Assembly (NCBI GenBank): GCA_018652685.1
Contig: JABIBQ010000001.1
Coordinates: 1-58,746, forward strand
DNA: 58,746 nucleotides
DNA from: Candidatus Bathyarchaeota archaeon
Lineage (GTDB): Archaea; Thermoproteota; Bathyarchaeia; TCS64
Direction: 5' to 3'
Position 1 is the stretch's first letter, and every line of letters starts with the position of its first letter. The notes beneath the pieces were generated by a model. The model did no database searches and was not told where the DNA came from. It was given only the letters and a program-made list of their open reading frames with translations. The position numbers and the translations under genes were made by a program. Positions 25,114 through 33,203 of the stretch are shown here, in pieces.

Positions 25114-26355
25114 ATGGAAAATCACGTTGATAAAATCCTTGAATCCATGGAGAATACTGGGCAAGCGTTCTATGCAACAATCGGTATCTTCGGCATGGTT
25201 GTTCTTTGGGGTGCTTATGCCTGGTACACTCAGTTTACTGTGGGAATGCAGGCCACTGGTCTAAATAACACGGTAATGTGGGGGCTGTACATTGCTACGT
25301 TCATGTTCATGATCGGCGTCAGCCACGCGGGTATTATTATATCCACAACTATTCGGGTCTTCAAACTGGATAAATTCAAACCCATATCTAGGATCGCAGA
25401 AGGCATGACCTTGGTCGGTCTAGCTATGGCTGTACTGTCCGTTGTTGCTGATATTGGAAGACCTGACAGAATTCTGGTCCTATTCTTTAACCTTAGAATT
25501 GGCTCACCTCTCGCTTGGGACCTGATTATATTGTCCTTATACTTTGCTTCCAGTGCATTCTACCTCTTGGTTTCTATGAAACATGATATTAGTTTGATAA
25601 CTGGTCGTTTCAAAGTTCGAGATGGGTTATACAAAATTCTAGGTGGAATTCAAAACGTTATCACTCCAAAAGACCCAGAAAAATATGAGAATATGTTAAA
25701 CTCAATTTCGATAGTGATTCTTCCATTCCCTCTTCTTGACTCTGGAATGGTTGTTGCTTTCATCTTTAGTTTGCTCGGGGCCCGTCCTGCCCTCAATGCT
25801 CCCTTCATAGGGGCGTATTTCTTGGTTCTGGCCATTGTAACCGGGATTGCCGCGATAGTTATCGTGTCTATGATCCTTTCTAGAGTGTACGAATGGGATG
25901 AGATTATCTCGGAGGAGGTTATTATGGGCCTTGGAAACTATCTCAGGGTGGGAATTATCCTGATTCTCTATTTTATCTTCAATCAGCACTTTACAATCCA
26001 ATATGTAAGTAAATCAGCGACACTTGTCGTATCTAATATGCTTCTTTTTGGATCGTATGCCACTCTATTCTGGGGGATGATAATTGCAGGATTCGTTGTA
26101 CCCGTACTTCTCCTAATTCTTCCAAACCGTAATAAAGTAGGTGTACTGATTGCGTCCGTTTTGTCTATTTTGGGGTTATGGATCAACTGCGTATTAGTCG
26201 TAGTTCCAGCCTTGACTTTCCCAAATATACCCTTTAATTGGGGAAGTTATATACCATCATGGGTAGAATGGTCAGTACTCGCTGGCATACTAGCCTTGGG
26301 AGTTATACTCTACGCAGTTTTAATCAAATTGATACCCATAGTAGAGCTTGATTAA
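25114..26355 (+). CDS. NrfD/PsrC-like quinone-interacting membrane subunit
   Basis: 413 residues with about ten hydrophobic helices and a middle hydrophilic loop (residues 165-195). It resembles NrfD/PsrC/HybB-type membrane proteins, which exchange electrons with quinones. Conserved-looking residues include the early GVSHAGIIIS with a histidine and VVADIGRPDR, typical of the larger NrfD class seen in alternative complex III and the Qrc/Hme complexes. The start follows the ferredoxin stop by two bases. A terminator-like T-run follows. Confidence 0.9.
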   Translation: MENHVDKILESMENTGQAFYATIGIFGMVVLWGAYAWYTQFTVGMQATGLNNTVMWGLYIATFMFMIGVSHAGIIISTTIRVFKLDKFKPISRIAEGMTLVGLAMAVLSVVADIGRPDRILVLFFNLRIGSPLAWDLIILSLYFASSAFYLLVSMKHDISLITGRFKVRDGLYKILGGIQNVITPKDPEKYENMLNSISIVILPFPLLDSGMVVAFIFSLLGARPALNAPFIGAYFLVLAIVTGIAAIVIVSMILSRVYEWDEIISEEVIMGLGNYLRVGIILILYFIFNQHFTIQYVSKSATLVVSNMLLFGSYATLFWGMIIAGFVVPVLLLILPNRNKVGVLIASVLSILGLWINCVLVVVPALTFPNIPFNWGSYIPSWVEWSVLAGILALGVILYAVLIKLIPIVELD

Positions 26356-26360
26356 ACGCA

Positions 26361-26380
26361 TGTTTTTTCTCTTTTTTTAG
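26361..26380 (+). terminator. T-tract terminator after the NrfD-like gene
   Basis: TGTTTTTTCTCTTTTTTTAG begins five bases after the stop and ends a + strand unit facing the minus-strand menA-like gene. Confidence 0.5.
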
Positions 26381-26436
26381 TTCTATTGAACGAGAGAATT
26401 CAAAACTTTTCATATTCCCTTACTAATGGAAATTAC

Positions 26437-27348
26437 TTAGAAAAATGTATAGTAAAGGACGTTCACAAGCTCCCCTGCAGTGAGGAGCACCCCGAACTGT
26501 AGAGCGAGCTGGGCGGTCTGTTGGTCAGATGTCAGGGGAATTTTTTCACTGAACTGGCGTATGATCTCCATCGCTGTCTTGATGGACAGGAAAGAGAGTA
26601 GAGCGAACGGGGAAAATATTCCCAGTAAAATCAAAGCAATCACAGAAATGTAGGCAGAGGCTGTCAGGGCCGTAAAGTACCGCATCCCCTGGTCCTCGGT
26701 AGCCCCCGTTGCCATTGTCGATATACCAACGTTAGCGTCAAATTTCCTATCTCTCAGGTTGTTCGCCAGTAGGACCAGCGCGATGAGCAAACCGATGGGG
26801 GTCGATGCCAGCAAAGGGTCCCACGAGAACTTGCCTGTGATGGCGTAGAACGCACCTCCAACCATTAACGGCCCGAAGGCTAGGAAGACGCTGACCTCTC
26901 CTAGTGTCCGGTACTTAAGCTTAATCGGGCCAGCCGTGTAGAACACCCCGAAAAGCACACCGAGAACACTGAAAACCATTACAGGCAGCCCCTGCAGCCA
27001 TGTCAGGTAACCGGCGATGGCGAATCCAACCGCAAACTGGGCGAAGATCACCATCTTGTACGTGCCCTTGTCCACCTGGCCGAACAGCAGCGGGTGCGGC
27101 CTGTACTCTGCGGTTGGCGCGTTCTCGTCTACACCGTTCTTGACATCGTACCAGTCGTTGGTCATGTTGGACGCCGTGTGGGCTATGATGAGCCCAATCA
27201 TCGTCAACGTGAACAGGAAGGGGTCAAAACTGCCGAAGCTGTACGCCATTATCCCCGCGAGGCAAGTTGCGACAAACGTCATTGAGAGTGACCACGGCCT
27301 CGTGGCGATGAACCAAGTGTTGAGCGACATATCAGCTAGTTCACACAT
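26437..27348 (-). CDS. MenA/UbiA-family prenyltransferase
   Basis: 303 residues with about nine membrane helices. The first aspartate motif is NDWYDVKNGVDE and the second is NNLRDRKFDANVG, both as in 1,4-dihydroxy-2-naphthoate polyprenyltransferase. The likely role is attachment of a prenyl chain to the naphthoquinone ring of menaquinone, which suits the quinone-dependent enzymes around it. A second in-frame ATG at 27330 (MSLNTWFIATRPWSLS) gives 297 residues and is equally plausible. It is the last gene of a minus-strand set with the CPBP and YbaN-like genes. Confidence 0.85.
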   Translation of the reverse strand: MCELADMSLNTWFIATRPWSLSMTFVATCLAGIMAYSFGSFDPFLFTLTMIGLIIAHTASNMTNDWYDVKNGVDENAPTAEYRPHPLLFGQVDKGTYKMVIFAQFAVGFAIAGYLTWLQGLPVMVFSVLGVLFGVFYTAGPIKLKYRTLGEVSVFLAFGPLMVGGAFYAITGKFSWDPLLASTPIGLLIALVLLANNLRDRKFDANVGISTMATGATEDQGMRYFTALTASAYISVIALILLGIFSPFALLSFLSIKTAMEIIRQFSEKIPLTSDQQTAQLALQFGVLLTAGELVNVLYYTFF

Positions 27349-27365
27349 CTCATGGTATAAGTTTT

Positions 27366-27968
27366 TTACCCAAGGGGCAGGAAGACAAATATAAGTTCAG
27401 TCCAGGCGATATGGGAGAACACAACGAACCAAAGTGAGCCTGTGTGCCTGTACAGGAGACCCCACGCTAGCCCAGCGATGAAAGCAGCGGCTGTCAGCGG
27501 CAGGTTCATTGTGGGCAGGTGTATCGCCGCGTACAGGGCCGCCGTTAATAGTATCCCTTTGATCCCGTACCTCTCGGATAGGCTTGTCTGCACATAGTGC
27601 CGCCAGAAGAACTCCTCGCAGAAGCTGGTAACCAGCAGAAGCGTTGCCGGGACGAACAGGGGCAGCTCAGACCTGAACAGGTAGACATCGCTTGCTCCAC
27701 TTGCTACAAGTGACCTGAACACGTTGAACCCGATGTAGAACAAACCATAGAGGGCGATACCTGATCCAAGCCCCTTGACGATGTCGTCCCTCCCTAGCCT
27801 CACGTCCTTTAGGCTTGCTCCCCCGATGAAGAATGCGTAGAACGTCAGTAAAACCGATGCAAACGTGACCCTGAACCAGAAACTCCACAGGTAATCCGTC
27901 AGAAAAACGAGGTACCACAGGACGAACGATAATGATACCCCGATGGCTGTCTCCGTTTGACTGTTCAA
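27366..27968 (-). CDS. CPBP-family intramembrane metalloprotease
   Basis: 200 residues, about six membrane helices. The catalytic motif SFCEEFFWRHYVQ (EExxxR) is followed by AAIHLPTMNLPL and FSHIAWTEL, the histidine-containing helices of the CPBP/Abi family. The family includes CAAX-processing enzymes and bacteriocin-immunity proteins, but no substrate is indicated here. It uses a TTG start at 27968 and ends 17 bases before menA. Confidence 0.8.
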   Translation of the reverse strand: MNSQTETAIGVSLSFVLWYLVFLTDYLWSFWFRVTFASVLLTFYAFFIGGASLKDVRLGRDDIVKGLGSGIALYGLFYIGFNVFRSLVASGASDVYLFRSELPLFVPATLLLVTSFCEEFFWRHYVQTSLSERYGIKGILLTAALYAAIHLPTMNLPLTAAAFIAGLAWGLLYRHTGSLWFVVFSHIAWTELIFVFLPLG

Positions 27969-28005
27969 CTATATCCCTATCCAATACGGCGGGGTGTTCT
28001 ATGAA

Positions 28006-28449
28006 TCATTCCCCGGTAACTGCATCGGGGGTGTCCTCATCAAGGGTGGGTTGCCTGTAGATGTAGACAGACACTGTGATGGCTATCATGTACAGGAACG
28101 CAATCAGCTCAGTGCTCGTGATGAAAAAGTACGATGATACCGAGATGGTGAGCCACATCATCCCGATAGCCTTGACCTTGGTGTTTTTTTTGATGCCCCT
28201 TCCCTCATGGTAGTCCTCAATGGTTTTTCCGAACCTCTCGTCGTTGATGAGCCACTCGTAGAACTTTTTTGAGCTCCTGATATAGCACCATGCCGCGAGC
28301 AGGATCAGTGGCGTAGTTGGTAGCACCGGGAGGAATGCGCCGATGACGCCCAGCACGAGGGCAAGGGTCCCGACTATAAAGTAGGCGCCCTTCTTGATCT
28401 TCGATAAAACCGAAACGCTCTCCTGCACCAAATTAGTGATCCTCTTCAA
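28006..28449 (-). CDS. YbaN-like (DUF454) inner membrane protein
   Basis: 147 residues, TTG start preceded by a GGAGAA ribosome-binding site. The conserved block VIGAFLPVLPTTPLILLAAWCYIRSS and FGKTIEDYHEGRGIKK identify the DUF454/YbaN family of small membrane proteins of unknown function; about three helices follow. It heads the minus-strand unit with the protease and MenA-like genes. Confidence 0.83.
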   Translation of the reverse strand: MKRITNLVQESVSVLSKIKKGAYFIVGTLALVLGVIGAFLPVLPTTPLILLAAWCYIRSSKKFYEWLINDERFGKTIEDYHEGRGIKKNTKVKAIGMMWLTISVSSYFFITSTELIAFLYMIAITVSVYIYRQPTLDEDTPDAVTGE

Positions 28450-28602
28450 TTCTCCTTTGCTTCAAACTGGTAGAACCGCGTTCCTCCCAGTAGGTCATTA
28501 TGACGAGTAGTTTCCGCTCAATTTGATATAAAAGTCTTTACCAAATTAGCGAATAACAAAGATGAATTATGCTAAAGTAGTAAAAGGCTTGGAAAATAGT
28601 AA

Positions 28603-29064
28603 TTAGCGTAGTGAGAACTTTGGGTCAACCTTGACAAGCTGAGTGGCCACTTCGACTATGAGCTCGTGGATTCCATCAATCTGCTTGATCTCGCCCATGA
28701 CGTCGTTTAGGTGTCCGATATCCCTTGCATTAACAACTGAGATCATGTCGTACTGCCCTGTGGATCTGAAGAGATGCCTGAGTTCCTTAAACGCCGCCAG
28801 TTTCGGGGATATCTCCTTGATCATCTGGGGGTTGATCTTGATCATCATGATGGCCGTGATGGTGAGGCCCACCATTCTGGGGTTTATCAACGCGACATAA
28901 CCGTTGATGATGCGCCGCTTCTCCAGCCTCTCAATCCTGTACCTGATCGTGGACTCGGCTATTCCCAGCTCATTCCCGATCTGCGTGTAGTTTAGCTTGC
29001 AGTTCTCTTGCAGAATCTCCAAGATTTGAATGTCGGTCTCATCCAGTTTTATACTTTCAGCCAA
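28603..29064 (-). CDS. Lrp/AsnC-family regulator (second copy)
   Basis: 153 residues, standard length. The helix-turn-helix is LDETDIQILEILQENCKLNY with ELGIAESTIRYRIERLEKR. The RAM domain follows (YDMISVVNARDIGHLND). It is divergent from the small gene at 29215 across a 150-base region and may autoregulate or control it. Only distantly similar to the Lrp protein at 11436. Confidence 0.92.
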   Translation of the reverse strand: MAESIKLDETDIQILEILQENCKLNYTQIGNELGIAESTIRYRIERLEKRRIINGYVALINPRMVGLTITAIMMIKINPQMIKEISPKLAAFKELRHLFRSTGQYDMISVVNARDIGHLNDVMGEIKQIDGIHELIVEVATQLVKVDPKFSLR

Positions 29065-29214
29065 TTCCAGACCCTCACCTATCTATCGCTGTCTTGATTG
29101 AAAAAGATTGCACTTCTCGCAGTCATTGGGGCTACTTTTTGCGAAATCCTGATGAATCTAATCCAGTTTCTGACCATCTTGTTTTTACGCTTCACGTTCT
29201 ATATTTTCTCTACT

Positions 29215-29514
29215 ATGTCTGAGCTTGACCCTAGGATTCAGAAATGGCTAGAGAAGATCATCGAACTGAACATCAAAAAACCACACCTTTCAGAGCCAAC
29301 GATGAAGAGGATACTGGGCGAGCTGGGGTTCGAGGACGATATCGATAACATCCTCCTTTTCCTCTGCGGCAGCTTCTACGCCCAGGTGCTTCAGCGGTCA
29401 AAGGCTTACCACGACATGGCAAGGGCCGAGGACGAGCAGGGCGCAATAAAGCTACTGAGCAGGAGAATGGTGGAGATCAAAGAAGCCTACCTTGAGACTA
29501 GGCTCGACGTCTGA
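29215..29514 (+). CDS. Small helical protein of unknown function
   Basis: 99 residues from the ATG at 29215 (MSELDPRIQKWLEKIIELNI); an upstream TTG at 29098 would add a hydrophobic, T-rich tail-like stretch and is rejected. The protein is helical, without cysteines forming a cluster and without a signal. I do not recognise a family. A TTTTTA-like element at 29181-29190 could be its promoter. Its 3' end overlaps the convergent permease gene by 17 bases. Confidence 0.6.
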   Translation: MSELDPRIQKWLEKIIELNIKKPHLSEPTMKRILGELGFEDDIDNILLFLCGSFYAQVLQRSKAYHDMARAEDEQGAIKLLSRRMVEIKEAYLETRLDV

Positions 29515-30451
29515 CCCACTTTTTGCTCTTTATGTAACCCGATATCCCTTCAGGCATCAGCATCAATATCACGACGATGAGGATTATCGGGATCAGCTTG
29601 CTGAATCCAAGGATAATTATACTGAAATCGATGAGTAGCGGCCGCCCCTGTGTCTTAATTCCCATAACTGCGAACGTTAATCCTTTCTGGAACAGGGTAA
29701 TCAGCACCCCGCCGATGACCGCTCCGTAGATACTGTCCAGGCCGCCAATGATACTTCCCGCCATCACCGTAACAAGCATCTCCCCACCGAAGCTGCCCCG
29801 CAGTGATGTCCACAGCGGGATTATTGAGCCCGCTAGCCCCGCCAACGCGCCCACTATGAACCATGACACCATGTGAATCCTGCCTGTGTTTATACCGAAC
29901 ACGGCACTCAAGTCCTCGTTCTCCGAGACCGCTCTGATGGCCAGCCCGTACTTTGACCTTGAGAGGAAGACGTAGAGGATGACCAGGAGGCACAAGCTGG
30001 CTAACGGCGTCATTATCGAGACGCCTGGGAGATCGAACAACGTGAAATCAAATTTCTTCAACATAAAGCCCCTCGTAGTCTCGTGTCTGCTGGTGACTAT
30101 CCAGAAACTGTAGACCCCCACGACCGTCTCGATGATAATAGACAAGGCGTAGAACGCGAGGGTTACTGTGATGTTCCCGTCCTTCCTCCTCCTCTTGATG
30201 GGGTTTACAATGAGGATGTAGAGCGCCACGCCCAGCAGTCCGCACAGTATCATAGACACGGGCCATGACAGGTACGGGTTGATGCCCATCAACTTGGTCA
30301 TTGTGAATGTTATCGTTGTCCCAATCAGGGTGAAGCCGATGTGGGCGAAGTTGGGAAAGCTCTCAATCATGTAAGTGAATGTGAAGCCCATACACAGAAG
30401 CACAACCATCCCCATCTGGACGATTATACCGATTACTGCGTCAGAAACCAA
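29498..30451 (-). CDS. LivH-like branched-chain amino acid ABC permease, orphan
   Basis: 317 residues from a TTG at 30451, preceded by ACTGGTGG as a weak ribosome-binding site; the longer frame to 30661 would overlap the neighbouring gene and reads as low-complexity arginine-rich shadow. The permease core SKYGLAIRAVSENEDLSAVFGINTG and GGLDSIYGAVIGGVLITLFQ are LivH-type. No LivM, LivF, LivG or binding protein is nearby, so partners must be encoded elsewhere or the set has been split. It follows the DinB-like gene. Confidence 0.8.
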   Translation of the reverse strand: MVSDAVIGIIVQMGMVVLLCMGFTFTYMIESFPNFAHIGFTLIGTTITFTMTKLMGINPYLSWPVSMILCGLLGVALYILIVNPIKRRRKDGNITVTLAFYALSIIIETVVGVYSFWIVTSRHETTRGFMLKKFDFTLFDLPGVSIMTPLASLCLLVILYVFLSRSKYGLAIRAVSENEDLSAVFGINTGRIHMVSWFIVGALAGLAGSIIPLWTSLRGSFGGEMLVTVMAGSIIGGLDSIYGAVIGGVLITLFQKGLTFAVMGIKTQGRPLLIDFSIIILGFSKLIPIILIVVILMLMPEGISGYIKSKKWVRRRA

Positions 30452-30507
30452 GGAGCCACCAGTAAGGACAAAGATGGGCTTTTCCGCGGATAAAACCTTG
30501 GAGGACG

Positions 30508-31080
30508 TTACTCCTGGGGAGGCTCGCCGTGGAAAACCCTGGCACCTGGGATGGGGTTTCCGTTCATCCTCCTCCAGGAGGCGACCTGTCCGACGTGGGT
30601 TAATGCGTCGCTCAGCGGTCCGTTGATGAGGTTCCAGACGGGGAAATCCCTCTTGTCCCATGGCGGGCTGTACATCCTGTTCTCAAGGTACTCGTCGTCA
30701 AGCTTCAGCAACGCCTCCCTAATCCTCACAATTGCGTCAAGGGTCTTCTTCCTCCTCTCATCGAGACCCACGGGTGTGACCTTTTCGTCCTCGCTCCCCG
30801 TGATGAACCCCTCCGAGACCAGGACAAGCCCATGGATGTGGGCCAGCAGCTCCCAGACCTTCATGCTGGAGTCGCATGGCTGGAACTGGATGTCTACCTC
30901 CTTGAGGCCCTCCGTTGCCCACCTGTACCTGAAGCCAAGACCGTCAAGCAGCCTGACTAGGACCGTTGTGGCTGTCATCATCTCTGGCGCGTCGGGTATC
31001 CTGTAATATGGTAACTCGTTCAAATCATACACCAATACACTAGGGTTGGGTATGTTCGATATGTATTCATAGGCTATCAT
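30508..31080 (-). CDS. DinB-like putative metalloenzyme
   Basis: 190 residues. The late block LSDALTHVGQVASWRRMNGN and the middle VWELLAHIHGLVL fit the four-helix DinB/YfiT superfamily, whose members bind a divalent metal through histidines; His in AHIHG and THVGQ are candidates. Function in this group is unclear. The stop lies 57 bases before the permease TTG. Confidence 0.6.
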   Translation of the reverse strand: MIAYEYISNIPNPSVLVYDLNELPYYRIPDAPEMMTATTVLVRLLDGLGFRYRWATEGLKEVDIQFQPCDSSMKVWELLAHIHGLVLVSEGFITGSEDEKVTPVGLDERRKKTLDAIVRIREALLKLDDEYLENRMYSPPWDKRDFPVWNLINGPLSDALTHVGQVASWRRMNGNPIPGARVFHGEPPQE

Positions 31081-31190
31081 CGAGGTAAAGTCCCTGTATC
31101 ACCCGAATAGGTGGTCAAGAAAATTGATTATGATCTAATTCTGGTATTTGCATATATACAGCGGTAACATAGAGTCGAAAGAGGGATTTC

Positions 31191-32396
31191 ATGAGAATAG
31201 GCGACATTATATTAATAAGTGCAAACAGTCTGACGGAACGTAAATTCCGCTTTGCACTGAACCTAATAGGCATACTCATTGGGGTCGCAGCAGTCACGGG
31301 GCTGATATCCCTAACTCAAGGAATGAACGCATCGATTAGTGGAGAGCTAGGCGCGTTTGGTGGCAACACAATCACAGTACTTCCAGGAAGTTTCGGTCCA
31401 AACCGGCCACATGGGCCAGGACAGAATAACCAAGTCCCCGTCACACTGAACTGGAGGGATCTGGAAATACTCGAAGAGCTACCTGACATTGACCTGGTAG
31501 CTCCCACGGTTACAGGTGGGGCTGCCGTGTACAGCGTGAAGAGCGATCTATATACGGTATCAGTGAAAGGGGTGACTGAGAATTATTTCCTGATCAACGA
31601 AGGAACCGTTATCGAGGAAGGAAGATCACTAATCAGAAGTGATGTTGCTGTAGCAGTTATCGGGTTTAACATAGCCGTACCTGACCCAGATGATGACCCC
31701 GTGTATGAGGTCGGGGACAGGATCAAGCTGACCGCTGAGGTGGGCAGGATTGAAAAAGAGTTGACCGTGAGAATTGTCGGGATAATAGAGGAATCGGGAA
31801 GTGCGTTTGGATCTGATAGTGATTTCTTTATCCCGTTAAAGACATGTGAACAGTTCTATGAAACGGATGGGACATATGATAGCATCCAGGTTTATGTCGA
31901 AAACAGTAACCTCGTTGATGCTGTCGCGTATAATATTGAGGACGAGATTGAGGGAGTGGGGGCGTTGACCGCCGCGGGTACCCTTGATCTGATTGATTCT
32001 ATCACCGGCACGATTGAAGCCGTTCTCGGTGGTGTCGCTGCCATCAGTCTGCTGGTCGCAGGTGTCGGTATCATCAACACTATGACGGTTTCTGTTATGG
32101 AGCGGACGAAAGAGATTGGCGTCATGAAAGCCTTGGGCGCAAAAAGTGTTGACATCCTAGTTCTGTTCATGATTGAGGCGGGCTTGACCGGAGTCATTGG
32201 TGGAATTATTGGTGCTGGTTTTGGTTTCCTCCTTGGAGCATTCGTCGGTAATTACGTTGGAGTTACGTCTGAGCCTTCTATGATCCTTGGTGTTCTGTCA
32301 ACAGGGTTCGCCGTACTTACAAGCGTTATTTCAGGGCTATATCCCTCTTGGAGTGCTTCACAACTTCACCCAGTAGAAGCATTAAGACACGAGTAA
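31191..32396 (+). CDS. MacB/FtsX-family ABC transporter permease, orphan
   Basis: 401 residues with the MacB layout: N-terminal helix (residues 20-42), large extracellular domain (about 45-275), then three helices. Conserved marks are GILIGVAAVTGLISLTQGM, ERTKEIGVMKALGAKS and the closing LYPSWSASQLHPVEALRHE. Such permeases move lipids, peptides or drugs with a separate ATPase; no ATPase gene is adjacent. A CATATATAC TATA-like element at about 31150-31158 lies roughly 38 bases upstream of the ATG. Confidence 0.88.
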   Translation: MRIGDIILISANSLTERKFRFALNLIGILIGVAAVTGLISLTQGMNASISGELGAFGGNTITVLPGSFGPNRPHGPGQNNQVPVTLNWRDLEILEELPDIDLVAPTVTGGAAVYSVKSDLYTVSVKGVTENYFLINEGTVIEEGRSLIRSDVAVAVIGFNIAVPDPDDDPVYEVGDRIKLTAEVGRIEKELTVRIVGIIEESGSAFGSDSDFFIPLKTCEQFYETDGTYDSIQVYVENSNLVDAVAYNIEDEIEGVGALTAAGTLDLIDSITGTIEAVLGGVAAISLLVAGVGIINTMTVSVMERTKEIGVMKALGAKSVDILVLFMIEAGLTGVIGGIIGAGFGFLLGAFVGNYVGVTSEPSMILGVLSTGFAVLTSVISGLYPSWSASQLHPVEALRHE

Positions 32397-32498
32397 CTGA
32401 ACTCAGAAATTATCTCGATCATAGTTTTTCAGGCTCATCATAATACCCCTCGCATCCAGGCATCAACTTAAACAAGAAAGACTCATTGGTGAGTAGAA

Positions 32499-32575
32499 TG
32501 GTGGGACCGGCGAGAATTGAACTCGCGATCTCGCACACCCCAAGCGCGGATCATACCAAGCTAGACCACGGTCCC
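32499..32575 (-). tRNA. tRNA-Pro (anticodon GGG), CCA encoded
   Basis: On the minus strand the sequence folds as a cloverleaf: acceptor GGGACCG/CGGTCCC, anticodon stem CGCGC/GTGCG with loop TTGGGGT (anticodon GGG at loop positions 3-5), T arm GCGAG-TTCAATT-CTCGC. The discriminator A and CCA are encoded (complement of 32499-32502). No intron is seen. Confidence 0.92.
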
Positions 32576-32644
32576 AGTGCGAGACTAAAATATGAGACCC
32601 TTCTTTAAAGATTACCATAGAACGAATCGGGAACTGATTGATTA

Positions 32645-33127
32645 ATGAAATTTTTAACAGTGTACGTGACCCGGACGGGAAACACGGAGAAGATCGCCAA
32701 AAAGGTCCATAAGGCCCTAGGTGGCGACATCGAGCTGATCACCGAGAAGATGAACAGGAAGGGCATAATCGGGTGGATGAAGACAGGAAGCCAGAACTCA
32801 AAGAGAGTCGTAGGTGAAATCAACCCTACCGAACACGATCCATCTGAATACGATCTCGTGGTTCTGGCAAGCCCAGTCTGGGCGGGCTCAGTGTCTGCCC
32901 CTATGCGGGGCTACATGACTCAGAACGCAGAGAAACTCACGAGGACCGCCGTTTTCATAACCAACGACAGCGGCCAGGTAGGGGACGCTTTCATCGAGAT
33001 ACGCGAGATACTGCCGAACAGCCCCGTTGTTGAGGGGTCTCTGCAGAGATCGAAGGCCAAGGCCGAGTTTGATTCAACTGTCAGTTCTTTCATCGATGAG
33101 ATTTCCTCGTTAACCTCGCCTGATTGA
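32645..33127 (+). CDS. Flavodoxin-like protein
   Basis: 160 residues. The FMN phosphate loop TRTGNTEKIAKKV (TxTGNT) is at the N-terminus and ASPVWAGSVSAPMRGYM near residue 78 is the second FMN loop. The short helical size fits a long-chain-like flavodoxin. It may act as an electron carrier for the Fe-S enzyme gene that follows. No specific partner is proven. Confidence 0.85.
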   Translation: MKFLTVYVTRTGNTEKIAKKVHKALGGDIELITEKMNRKGIIGWMKTGSQNSKRVVGEINPTEHDPSEYDLVVLASPVWAGSVSAPMRGYMTQNAEKLTRTAVFITNDSGQVGDAFIEIREILPNSPVVEGSLQRSKAKAEFDSTVSSFIDEISSLTSPD

Positions 33128-33203
33128 GGTCAACGATCTATCCGAGTTGACTTTTCGAAGAAACTCGAATCATCTTTTATACAATCATCCCCGTGTAGTC
33201 TGT

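Noticed and set aside
30452..30661. Arginine-rich N-terminal extension of the LivH-like permease
   Set aside because: It overlaps the DinB-like gene and has no permease features; a TTG at 30451 is preferred.
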